The notes under the pieces were generated by a model, which saw only the letters and a list, made by a program, of their open reading frames with translations, searched no databases and was not told where the DNA came from. A stretch of 15,091 nucleotides of DNA, taken from contig JACPVK010000161.1 in NCBI GenBank assembly GCA_016191795.1, forward strand, positions 1-15,091, written 5' to 3'. Numbering within the stretch: position 1 is the stretch's first letter; each line of letters opens with the position of its first letter. Positions 6,809 to 13,802 of this stretch are shown here, in pieces. Source of the DNA: Gammaproteobacteria bacterium. GTDB lineage: Bacteria; Pseudomonadota; Gammaproteobacteria; SZUA-229. The position numbers and the translations under genes are program-made.

Positions 6809-8542
6809 ATGAAAACCGCAAACACTGTTATTGTCAGCCTGCTGCTAGTCATGCAGGGCTGCACACTCAATCAGGAACAAACCGAACTCGACTCGCCTGA
6901 GCCCGATACATCCGTGGTCATAAACGATGCCTTGTCGGGTAACGCACCACCGCAGGTCACCACACACGTGGAACCCGCTCGCGTTGCCAGGGAAGTTGCG
7001 CACGGCGATGAATACAAGAAATATAAAACAGAACATATGGCTGAACGAATCGCCAGTGCCCCGGCCAGTTATGCCGCTGGCGACATGTTATATCTGCCGG
7101 AGATTAGCTACCCGCAGGAACAATCCAGTGAAACCTATCACCGTTATCAGGACAACGCGGTTGTAAAAGCGTCCGAGCATCCGGTGTCTACATTCAGTAT
7201 CGATGTGGATACCGGCAGTTATGCCAATGTCAGACGTTTTCTACAGCAAGGACAAAGGCCCAATCCGCAGGCAGTGCGCGTTGAAGAAATGATTAATTAT
7301 TTCCGGTATGACGATGCCGCACCATCTAACCGCGAAACACCTTTTAGTGTCACCACCGAAATAGCCGCAACACCCTGGAATAACAAAACCCATTTGTTAC
7401 GTATCGGCATTCGTGGTTACGATGTGGAAAAAAATAAACTGCCGCCGGCCAATCTGGTGTTTCTGGTAGATGTGTCCGGCTCCATGCAAAGCGCGGATAA
7501 AATTGATTTGCTGAAGTCCGGCCTGAAGTTGCTGGTAAAACAAATGCAGGCCAGAGATAAAATTTCACTGGTTGTGTATGCCGGCAATTCGGGCGTGGTA
7601 CTGGAGCCAACATCTGGATCAGTAAAATTTAAAATTAATGCCGCAATTGATAGTTTGGCGGCAGGTGGTTCAACCAATGGGGCCGCCGGTATAGAGCTGG
7701 CTTACAATATGGCACAACGTGGTTTTATCAAAAACGGCATTAACCGGATTTTGCTGGCCACCGATGGCGACTTTAACGTGGGCGTTACCGATTTTGATCA
7801 GCTCAAAACTATGGTGGAAACCAGGCGTCAGCAGGGTGTGTCATTAACCACACTGGGATTTGGTACCGGTAATTATAATGACCAGTTGATGGAGCAGCTC
7901 GCCGATGCAGGCAATGGTAATTACAGTTACATTGATACCTTGAGTGAAGCGCGTAAGGTGCTGGTGGGAGAAATGCAGTCCACCCTGATGACCATCGCCA
8001 AAGATGTCAAAGCGCAAATTGAATTTAATCCGGCGCAGGTGTCGGAATATCGTTTGATTGGTTATGAGAACCGAATGCTACAGCGCGAAGATTTTAATAA
8101 TGACAAGGTTGATGCCGGTGAGATCGGCGCAGGCCATAGTGTTACCGCATTGTATGAAATCTCATTGGCACACGACGCTACACGAATAGATGACTTGCGT
8201 TATGGCACCAGAACCGAGCGTAAACAAGTTGATGTCAAGTCAGGTGATGAACTGGCCTTCGTGAAATTCCGTTACAAATTACCCAATGAGGAGACCAGTC
8301 GTTTGATTGATCAGCCCATAACAACGCAACAAATCGCCGCCACGCTGGCTGGCACCAGTGAATCATTCCGGTTCTCCGCCGCGGTGGCGGCATTTGGCCA
8401 GAGCTTGCGCGGAGGTAAATATATGGAGCATTATGCGCTGGATAATGTACTGGCCCTGGCGCGTGGCGCTCGCGGTCAGGATGCTGACGGCTACCGCGGC
8501 GAATTCATTCAACTGGTACAACTGGCGCAATCTATCAATTGA
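6809..8542 (+). CDS. von Willebrand factor A domain lipoprotein, YfbK family
   Basis: A 577-residue predicted lipoprotein: the N-terminus MKTANTVIVSLLLVMQGC is a signal peptide with Cys18 as the likely lipidation site. A low-complexity stretch of about 100 residues follows, then the vWA N-terminal domain (from HPVSTFSIDVDTGSYANV, about residue 124), and a vWA domain with an intact MIDAS metal site: DVSGS (residues 221-225), the Thr in GGSTNGAAG, and ATDGD. The last ~170 residues match the DUF3520 region typical of E. coli YfbK. MIDAS domains bind protein ligands through a divalent metal. The ATG at 6809 is chosen over upstream codons because of the aaaagggg ribosome site and the signal peptide. 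It is the first gene of an operon with an ECF sigma factor whose start overlaps its stop. The function of the family is not established; an envelope-stress role is inferred from context. Confidence 0.9.
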   Translation: MKTANTVIVSLLLVMQGCTLNQEQTELDSPEPDTSVVINDALSGNAPPQVTTHVEPARVAREVAHGDEYKKYKTEHMAERIASAPASYAAGDMLYLPEISYPQEQSSETYHRYQDNAVVKASEHPVSTFSIDVDTGSYANVRRFLQQGQRPNPQAVRVEEMINYFRYDDAAPSNRETPFSVTTEIAATPWNNKTHLLRIGIRGYDVEKNKLPPANLVFLVDVSGSMQSADKIDLLKSGLKLLVKQMQARDKISLVVYAGNSGVVLEPTSGSVKFKINAAIDSLAAGGSTNGAAGIELAYNMAQRGFIKNGINRILLATDGDFNVGVTDFDQLKTMVETRRQQGVSLTTLGFGTGNYNDQLMEQLADAGNGNYSYIDTLSEARKVLVGEMQSTLMTIAKDVKAQIEFNPAQVSEYRLIGYENRMLQREDFNNDKVDAGEIGAGHSVTALYEISLAHDATRIDDLRYGTRTERKQVDVKSGDELAFVKFRYKLPNEETSRLIDQPITTQQIAATLAGTSESFRFSAAVAAFGQSLRGGKYMEHYALDNVLALARGARGQDADGYRGEFIQLVQLAQSIN

Positions 8543-9084
8543 TCAAACAAGACGACCGCACAGATGAACAACTCATGTGCGATTACAAACAGGGCGAAGC
8601 GGCCGCTTTTGATGCGCTATACCAGCGCCACAAAGGCGGCCTCTATCGTTATTTCACGCGTCAGCTGGATGGGCAGACTGCGCTCGCCCACGAAATGTAT
8701 CAGGAGGTATGGATGCGGGTGATTCAGGCGCGAGAACGCTACGAAGCAACAGCCCTGTTTACCACCTGGCTTTATCATATCGCGCATAATATTTTAATTG
8801 ATCACTGGCGCAGCCAGCGGCCACACGATTCCATCGATGAGCATGAAGAAACCTTGCAAAGCAATACCCACACACCCGATATCATGATTGAGCATCACAT
8901 GACGGCGACGCGATTAAAACAGGCACTGGTGAATTTGCCGCGTGATCAACTCAACGCTTTTTTGCTCAAGGAAGAAGGGAATTTTTCACTCGAGGACATT
9001 GCATCCATTACCGGCACCACGCGCGAAACCGTGAAAAGTCGTTTGCGTTATGCCATGGATAAACTGCGGAGTGCCCTATCGTGA
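8539..9084 (+). CDS. ECF-type RNA polymerase sigma factor
   Basis: A 181-residue sigma-70 family factor of the extracytoplasmic-function class with only regions 2 and 4. Region 2 spans about residues 24-93 (FDALYQRHKGGLYRYF, YQEVWMRVIQ, TALFTTWLYHIAHNILIDHW, the last being the -10 recognition helix). Region 4 lies near residues 125-178 (LVNLPRDQLNAFLLKEEGN, then FSLEDIASITGTTRETVKSR, a helix-turn-helix for the -35). The start is a TTG that overlaps the upstream stop as TTGA, implying translational coupling; the frame's first ATG (8575) would remove the conserved DEQLM start of the family. No zinc or C-terminal extension is present. It would direct transcription of an envelope-response regulon and probably its own operon. 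Confidence 0.92.
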   Translation: MIKQDDRTDEQLMCDYKQGEAAAFDALYQRHKGGLYRYFTRQLDGQTALAHEMYQEVWMRVIQARERYEATALFTTWLYHIAHNILIDHWRSQRPHDSIDEHEETLQSNTHTPDIMIEHHMTATRLKQALVNLPRDQLNAFLLKEEGNFSLEDIASITGTTRETVKSRLRYAMDKLRSALS

Positions 9085-9094
9085 GTAACATGTC

Positions 9095-9886
9095 GTGAAT
9101 AACGAACAGGATAAAAAAGATCAGCAGGCGCATGCCCTGTATCAGTCCCTGCCCAAAGACCTGCCACCGCCTGAACTCGATGCGCAGATATTAAAGGCAG
9201 CGCATCAGGCGGTGCATGGACATGCGCACCGGGTGGTGAAACTGCCGCATAAAAAATCAACAACAGTCTGGGTCAGGCCATTGGCTTATGCAGCCGTACT
9301 GGTGTTGTGCCTGGGTGTCGTGTTGCGCATGCAAACAGAAATACCGGAGGCCATTCAATCCAATCCGGAATTGTTTTATCTGGAGAAAAAAGCCGATGAA
9401 GCCATAGATATTTATCCGGTAAAGGAATTGCAACAGGCAGCGCCGGTTGCATCGGTTGCGCCTGCCACACAGGCAATACAGCAAAAGCCTGTGCCTGCAC
9501 CGGAGATGTCTAAAAAATTGGCGCGTTCGCTTGCGCCCGAGCGAGTTGCAGAGCAAAAAAACAAAGCCATTGAATCGAATGATGAAGCGCAAGGTGCGCA
9601 GCCTGCTGCATCACTTATGATGGATGCGGCAAGTTATGAACAGGCGCCGGTTGCGGCAACCGTGCTTGCTGAAGCAGCCGATCAGAAGCGCGAGAGTGAA
9701 ACACCGGATGTGGCAGTGGCTGAAATGTTGCGGCTGTATCATGCAGGCGAAAGCCAGCCATTAATATTGAAGTTGCAGGCATTTATTGCGAAGTATCCGC
9801 AGTTTAATCTGCCGGAAGAATTGCAAGAATTTGCATTGAAAAATGGCCTGGTGAAATCGGACGCTGAGAACCCGCCTGCTAAATAA
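9095..9886 (+). CDS. Single-pass membrane protein, probable anti-sigma factor
   Basis: A 263-residue protein with a polar N-terminus of about 58 residues, one membrane helix (residues 61-78, RPLAYAAVLVLCLGVVLR), and a periplasmic Ala/Pro/Gln-rich stretch leading to a conserved-looking helical end: EMLRLYHAGESQPLILKLQA and FIAKYPQFNLPEELQEFA. This ending resembles the G-x-x-x-A...F...YP-x-F-x-LP motif seen at the C-terminus of many proteins next to ECF factors. There is no HxxxCxxC zinc anti-sigma motif. Position (10 nt after the sigma gene, same operon) and topology argue for an anti-sigma factor that holds the sigma factor at the membrane. The start is GTG at 9095; the upstream ATG and GTG codons run into stops. 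The anti-sigma role is inference. Confidence 0.7.
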   Translation: MNNEQDKKDQQAHALYQSLPKDLPPPELDAQILKAAHQAVHGHAHRVVKLPHKKSTTVWVRPLAYAAVLVLCLGVVLRMQTEIPEAIQSNPELFYLEKKADEAIDIYPVKELQQAAPVASVAPATQAIQQKPVPAPEMSKKLARSLAPERVAEQKNKAIESNDEAQGAQPAASLMMDAASYEQAPVAATVLAEAADQKRESETPDVAVAEMLRLYHAGESQPLILKLQAFIAKYPQFNLPEELQEFALKNGLVKSDAENPPAK

Positions 9887-10050
9887 TTTAATGTGGGAGC
9901 GGGCCATGCCCGCGACACAACTCTTAAAGAAATATCCGAACCGGGTTGTTGGTAAAATTTTGTTGTATCGCCACAGGCAGGTACCGTTAAGTTTGTGTGT
10001 ATATCAGGCATGTCGCGGGCATGGCCCGCTCCCACAGAAGGCGGGTTTTA
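9869..10050 (+). terminator. Operon terminator stem split by a REP pair
   Basis: aacccgcct (9869-9877) and aggcgggtt (10039-10047) are perfect inverses, and the right half runs into ttttatta. Read without the 145-bp REP pair between them they would form a standard terminator whose left arm overlaps the last codons of the membrane protein gene. The distal halves can still pair, but now around a large structured insert. Confidence 0.6.
9892..10036. repeat. REPIN-like inverted pair of REP sequences
   Basis: A 26-bp unit (tgtgggagcgggccatgccc plus gcgaca) at 9892-9917 is repeated without mismatch in inverted orientation at 10011-10036, enclosing 93 bp. Each unit is itself a hairpin (gcgggc-cat-gcccgc). 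This is very close to the Pseudomonas REP consensus (gtgggagcgggc...gcccgcga), whose inverted pairs are known as REPINs and are mobilised by RAYT transposases. No RAYT gene is in the window. The gap 9887-10083 contains nothing else. Confidence 0.9.
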
Positions 10051-10083
10051 TTATGCTCACGTGCGAAGCTGAATGGCGTGTTT

Positions 10084-11190
10084 TTAGTAACCGGATACCT
10101 GGCTGCAATCCATTTCCACGTGTTCATAACGATCTCTTCCATCCGCCTTGGCTTTATACAGGGCCTTGTCAGCCAGCTGAAAAAGTTTTTGTTGTGATGC
10201 GCCCAATGTGGGAACTGTGCTGGCTATGCCCATGCTGACGGTTATGTGAAAGTTGTGGCCATCGCCATTGAATTTTGTTTCGCTTAACAGGTTACGTATT
10301 TTCTCTGCCAGCTTAATGGCATTGGCTGATTTGGCATTAGGCAACACGATGGCAAATTCTTCACCGCCGATGCGGGCGGCAAACTCGCCGCTTCGGCAAA
10401 TATTGTTGTGCAAGAGTTGCGCAATGGTTTGCAGGCATTCATCACCTTTCTGGTGGCCATAGGTGTCGTTGAGTTTTTTGAAATGATCAATGTCGATGAT
10501 GATGAGTGTGATGCAGTGCTGGTGGCGGGTGGCGCGCTGCCATTCGTTCTGAAATTCTTCCATGAAGTAACGTCTGTTGGCTATGCCGGTGAGTGCGTCA
10601 ATACTGGCCTGTTGTTGCAGCTTAATGCGTAACTCAATGGACGCGAGTAAATTTTCCCGGTACGTGCGGGCTGTGCTAACCATGTAGATATACAGCACCA
10701 CCAGCATGAAGCTGAGTCGATAGCTAAGCGTATTGGTATCGAACAGGGTGACAATAAAAATGGGGGTGAAGAACAGGGTAATCCATGTGACATATAACCG
10801 CGGCATGGAATTCAGCAGGCTGGTGGCAACCGCGCCGGTGGAGGTAATAACCAGGAAAAATAATAACTGGTGTTCCATGGAATGCGTGGGGTAGATCATA
10901 AAGCTGCTTCCCCAAAGCAGGCCGGAGATTACAACCATGCCATACAGATAACGATAACGGCGCTCAATGACCACATCCGAATCCATGGTGATATGGCTGC
11001 AACGTCGTGTGAGGAAATAACGCACACTATTAAAAAAGACCTGAGCTGCCATCCATATGGCTGCCTTGATGTGATCCGTTGCAGGCAATATCACGAACAC
11101 CAGCAGGCCAGATCCAATCACATTGCCCCAGAAGGCCGCAACCGCCTGTGACTGATAAAGGTGTATTTGCTCACGCAGGTTGGTGTTCAT
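10084..11190 (-). CDS. Membrane-bound diguanylate cyclase (GGDEF domain)
   Basis: This enzyme joins two GTP into the second messenger cyclic di-GMP. The 368-residue protein has an N-terminal membrane region with about six helices (residues ~14-36, 44-60, 80-100, 108-128, 131-150, 157-175), a short linker, and a C-terminal GGDEF domain starting at DALTGIANRRYF. The catalytic signature is RIGGEEF (GGEEF at residues 275-279), with the DIDHFKKLNDTYGH substrate-binding segment, so it should be active. The usual inhibitory RxxD site five residues before the signature reads RSGE, so product inhibition may be weak. I choose the ATG at 11190; a TTG eight codons upstream (11214) is possible. It is divergent from glmS and convergent with the vWA operon. 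The sensory ligand is unknown. Confidence 0.92.
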   Translation of the reverse strand: MNTNLREQIHLYQSQAVAAFWGNVIGSGLLVFVILPATDHIKAAIWMAAQVFFNSVRYFLTRRCSHITMDSDVVIERRYRYLYGMVVISGLLWGSSFMIYPTHSMEHQLLFFLVITSTGAVATSLLNSMPRLYVTWITLFFTPIFIVTLFDTNTLSYRLSFMLVVLYIYMVSTARTYRENLLASIELRIKLQQQASIDALTGIANRRYFMEEFQNEWQRATRHQHCITLIIIDIDHFKKLNDTYGHQKGDECLQTIAQLLHNNICRSGEFAARIGGEEFAIVLPNAKSANAIKLAEKIRNLLSETKFNGDGHNFHITVSMGIASTVPTLGASQQKLFQLADKALYKAKADGRDRYEHVEMDCSQVSGY

Positions 11191-11320
11191 TAAACGGCAG
11201 GTACCCGTGTTCAATCCTTAATGCAAACTATAGCCGAGCCAGCGTTAGATGTTTGTTACTCGACAATTGCCATGGCCTCTGGAATCATAGCCGTCATTGT
11301 TAACCCATAGGATATGACCC
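11191..11320. promoter_or_regulatory. Divergent region between the cyclase gene and glmS
   Basis: Both flanking genes start outward from these 130 bp. On the minus strand a tatagt hexamer (plus-strand actata, 11227-11232) is a reasonable -10 box for the cyclase, without a clear -35. For glmS the ribosome site taggat (11308-11313) lies 7 nt before the ATG. I see no glmS riboswitch or ribozyme, which is a feature of Gram-positive glmS genes. No dispersed repeat is present. Confidence 0.35.
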
Positions 11321-13150
11321 ATGTGTGGAATTGTAGGCGCTGTCGCCGAACGTAATGTCACCCCCATATTGCTGGAAGGCCTGCGCCGGCTCGAATACCG
11401 CGGCTATGACTCGGCCGGTATCGCGGTGATTAACGACGCCGCCTGTATCGAGCGTATACGCCGCGTGGGCAAGGTCGAAAACCTGTCCGAGGCCATCAGC
11501 AGACATCCACTCAAGGGTTTTACCGGTATCGCCCACACTCGCTGGGCCACCCACGGCGAGCCGGCCGAGCGCAATGCCCATCCCCATGTGTGTAATAACC
11601 AGGTAGCGGTGGTGCATAACGGCATTATCGAAAATCATGCCGATTTACGGCATAAGCAAAAGGCTATGGGCTACAAATTCACCTCCGAAACCGACACCGA
11701 GGTGGTGGGGCATCAGGTCGAGTTTTACATGAAGCAGGGTAATGACCTGCTGGCATCGGTAAGCAAGTCGATAGCCGACTTTGAAGGCGCCTACGCGCTG
11801 GGTGTGGTTTCTACCAGCGAGCCGAGCCGTCTCATAGCCACGCGTAGTGGCAGTCCGCTGGTGATAGGCATAGGTTTTGGTGAATATTTTATTGCGTCTG
11901 ACGTGGCGGCCCTGTTGCCGGTGACGCAGCGTTTTATTTTTCTGGAAGAAGGCGACATTGCCGACATACGTCGCGAATCGCTGGCGATTTACGATAGCAA
12001 AGGCAACAAGGTCGAGCGCGACATTCGTACCTCCGAGTTAACTGTCGATGCGGTGAGCCGTGGCGAATTCCGTCACTACATGCTCAAGGAAATTCACGAA
12101 CAGCCCACCGTGCTGGGTGAATCGCTGCAGGGTCGCGTTCACGCCGGCCATGCCCTGGATAATGCATTTGGCGCCGGCGCCGCCGAAGTATTCGACAAGG
12201 TTAAGCGTGTGCAAATTATTGCCTGTGGTACCTCCTACCATGCCGGCATGGTGGCGCGTTACTGGCTGGAGTCACTGGCCAAAATCCCGTGCAATGTGGA
12301 AGTCGCGTCCGAGTTTCGTTATCGCGAACCGGTAGTCACCGATGACACACTGGTGATTACCATTTCGCAATCCGGCGAAACCGCCGATACCCTGGCGGCC
12401 TTGCGCAGTCTGCAAAATAAAACGCCGTATTCACTTTCCATTTGTAACGTGCCGGAAAGTTCGCTGGTGCGCGAATCAAAACTGGTGCTGATGACTCGCG
12501 CCGGGCCGGAAATTGGTGTGGCGTCCACCAAAGCATTTACCACGCAATTATACGGTTTGATGTTGTTGACGCTTTCGTTGGGTCGTCGTCATGGTATGAG
12601 CGCCGAGACGGAAAGTCGCATAGTTGAAAACCTGCAACGCCTGCCCACCATCATTGACAAATTATTACAAAGCCAGGATGTGGAAATCTGGTCCGATAAT
12701 TTTAAAGACACACACAATGCACTTTTTCTTGGCCGAGGTGTGCAATACCCGATAGCCATGGAAGGCGCCTTAAAACTCAAGGAAATTTCCTACATCCACG
12801 CCGAGGCCTATGCCGCCGGTGAACTCAAACACGGCCCGCTGGCACTGGTGGACGCCGAAATGCCTGTCATCGCGGTGATACCGAAGGACGGTTTGCAGGA
12901 CAAGCTCAAATCCAATCTGCAGGAAGTGCTGGCACGTAATGGTCAGGTGTATGTATTTGCCGATGAACGCATCGATATGAGTGACCTCGGTACATCCTGC
13001 CATGTCATTGCACTGCCTGCTATCGACCCGGAAGTGGCGCCAATACTCTACGCCGTGCCGCTGCAATTGCTGGCTTACCATGTGGCGGTGCGTAAAGGTA
13101 CCGATGTGGATCAGCCGCGCAACCTCGCCAAGTCAGTAACGGTAGAATAA
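11321..13150 (+). CDS. glmS: Glutamine-fructose-6-phosphate aminotransferase
   Basis: GlmS makes glucosamine-6-phosphate from fructose-6-phosphate and glutamine, the first step toward UDP-GlcNAc for peptidoglycan and LPS. The protein has 609 residues, the same as in E. coli. The N-terminal glutaminase begins MCGIVGAV with Cys2 as nucleophile, followed by RGYDSAGIAV, TRWATHGEP and HNGIIENH. Two SIS isomerase domains follow, with CGTSYHAGMVARYW, SQSGETADTLAAL, STKAFTTQLY and the EGALKLKEISYIHAEAYAAG helix. The C-terminal tail DQPRNLAKSVTVE is the catalytic loop end and also encodes the attTn7 target. A taggat ribosome site precedes the ATG. The gene upstream is divergent, so it is not in a glmUS operon here; a toxin-antitoxin pair starts 5 nt after its stop. 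Confidence 0.98.
   Translation: MCGIVGAVAERNVTPILLEGLRRLEYRGYDSAGIAVINDAACIERIRRVGKVENLSEAISRHPLKGFTGIAHTRWATHGEPAERNAHPHVCNNQVAVVHNGIIENHADLRHKQKAMGYKFTSETDTEVVGHQVEFYMKQGNDLLASVSKSIADFEGAYALGVVSTSEPSRLIATRSGSPLVIGIGFGEYFIASDVAALLPVTQRFIFLEEGDIADIRRESLAIYDSKGNKVERDIRTSELTVDAVSRGEFRHYMLKEIHEQPTVLGESLQGRVHAGHALDNAFGAGAAEVFDKVKRVQIIACGTSYHAGMVARYWLESLAKIPCNVEVASEFRYREPVVTDDTLVITISQSGETADTLAALRSLQNKTPYSLSICNVPESSLVRESKLVLMTRAGPEIGVASTKAFTTQLYGLMLLTLSLGRRHGMSAETESRIVENLQRLPTIIDKLLQSQDVEIWSDNFKDTHNALFLGRGVQYPIAMEGALKLKEISYIHAEAYAAGELKHGPLALVDAEMPVIAVIPKDGLQDKLKSNLQEVLARNGQVYVFADERIDMSDLGTSCHVIALPAIDPEVAPILYAVPLQLLAYHVAVRKGTDVDQPRNLAKSVTVE
13112..13150 (+). other. attTn7 recognition region at the 3' end of glmS
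   Basis: The last 13 codons (QPRNLAKSVTVE and stop) correspond to the highly conserved segment bound by the Tn7 targeting protein TnsD. Tn7 and relatives insert about 25 bp after the stop, which here falls at about 13175, inside the first codons of mntA. No Tn7 end or tns gene is visible in the window. Confidence 0.6.
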
Positions 13151-13155
13151 GTTTT

Positions 13156-13446
13156 ATGCGCCCATCCATTGCACTACAAAACCACCGCAATGAAATACGC
13201 GAAATCGCCTTGCGCCATCGCGTTAAGAATGTGCGCGTGTTTGGTTCGGTGTTGCATGGTAATGATACCGAAGACAGTGACCTGGATTTGCTGGTGGAGC
13301 CGACAAAGGAAACCACGTTAATGGATATTGCGAGAATTCAGTATGAAGTAGCTGCGTTGCTTCATGTTGCTGTGGATGTACTCACACCACGTGCCTTGCC
13401 TGACAAGTTTCGTGATCAGGTCATGAACGAAGCGGAAGTGGTATGA
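13156..13446 (+). CDS. mntA: MntA-type antitoxin, minimal nucleotidyltransferase
   Basis: A 96-residue protein of the minimal nucleotidyltransferase family. The signature GS-x10-DxD is complete: G30-S31 in VFGSVLHG, then D42 and D44 in SDLDLLV, with a third acidic residue likely at D74 (VDVLTP). In characterised pairs, MntA adds AMP to a tyrosine of the HEPN toxin HepT and so silences it. Its stop overlaps the next gene's start as ATGA, the usual coupling for this pair. It begins only 5 nt after glmS with no terminator between, so it is probably co-transcribed with glmS, or relies on a promoter inside glmS. Lower similarity to a general DNA polymerase beta-like domain is the only alternative reading. 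Confidence 0.9.
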   Translation: MRPSIALQNHRNEIREIALRHRVKNVRVFGSVLHGNDTEDSDLDLLVEPTKETTLMDIARIQYEVAALLHVAVDVLTPRALPDKFRDQVMNEAEVV

Positions 13447-13802
13447 GCAAGATTGATATTTTACGAGTTCCTGATTATCTCGGGTATATTGTTGAAGCTA
13501 TTGAGCGTATTTATCGCTACGTCGAGGACACGTCTGAGCTGGACTTCCTGAACGACGAAAAAACTCAGGATGCTGTGATCAGGAACTTCGAAATCATCGG
13601 TGAAGCATCGCACAACATCGAACGCTATCACGCAGCGTTTGCTGCTGCCCATGCGTCAGTGCCCTGGGTGATCATGTACACCATGCGCAACCGGATTTCT
13701 CATGGTTATTTCACAGTGGATTTCGAACTGGTATGGCAAACCATCCACAATGATTTGCCCGAGCTGCACAAACAAATCAGCAATCTGATTGAGCAATTGT
13801 AG
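13443..13802 (+). CDS. hepT: HepT-type HEPN ribonuclease toxin
   Basis: A 119-residue, mostly helical protein of the HEPN family (HepT/DUF86 branch). The catalytic motif R-x4-H-x-Y is intact: R82, H87, Y89 in MRNRISHGYF. The Tyr is the residue that MntA modifies with AMP in studied homologues. Unmodified HepT cleaves RNA (tRNA targets have been reported) and stops growth; pairs of this kind also appear in defence contexts. The segment FEIIGEASHNI is typical of the family. The start overlaps the mntA stop (ATGA). Both active sites appear intact, so the module is likely functional. A gtagggtgggc hairpin begins at the stop codon. Confidence 0.9.
   Translation: MSKIDILRVPDYLGYIVEAIERIYRYVEDTSELDFLNDEKTQDAVIRNFEIIGEASHNIERYHAAFAAAHASVPWVIMYTMRNRISHGYFTVDFELVWQTIHNDLPELHKQISNLIEQL

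Noticed and set aside
9891..10238. 115-codon frame across the REP pair
   Set aside because: It is made of REP sequence and the antisense of the cyclase C-terminus; no protein signature.
13150..13200. Tn7-like element end after glmS
   Set aside because: No TGTGGGCGG-type end, no repeated TnsB sites and no tns genes are visible; only the target site is present.
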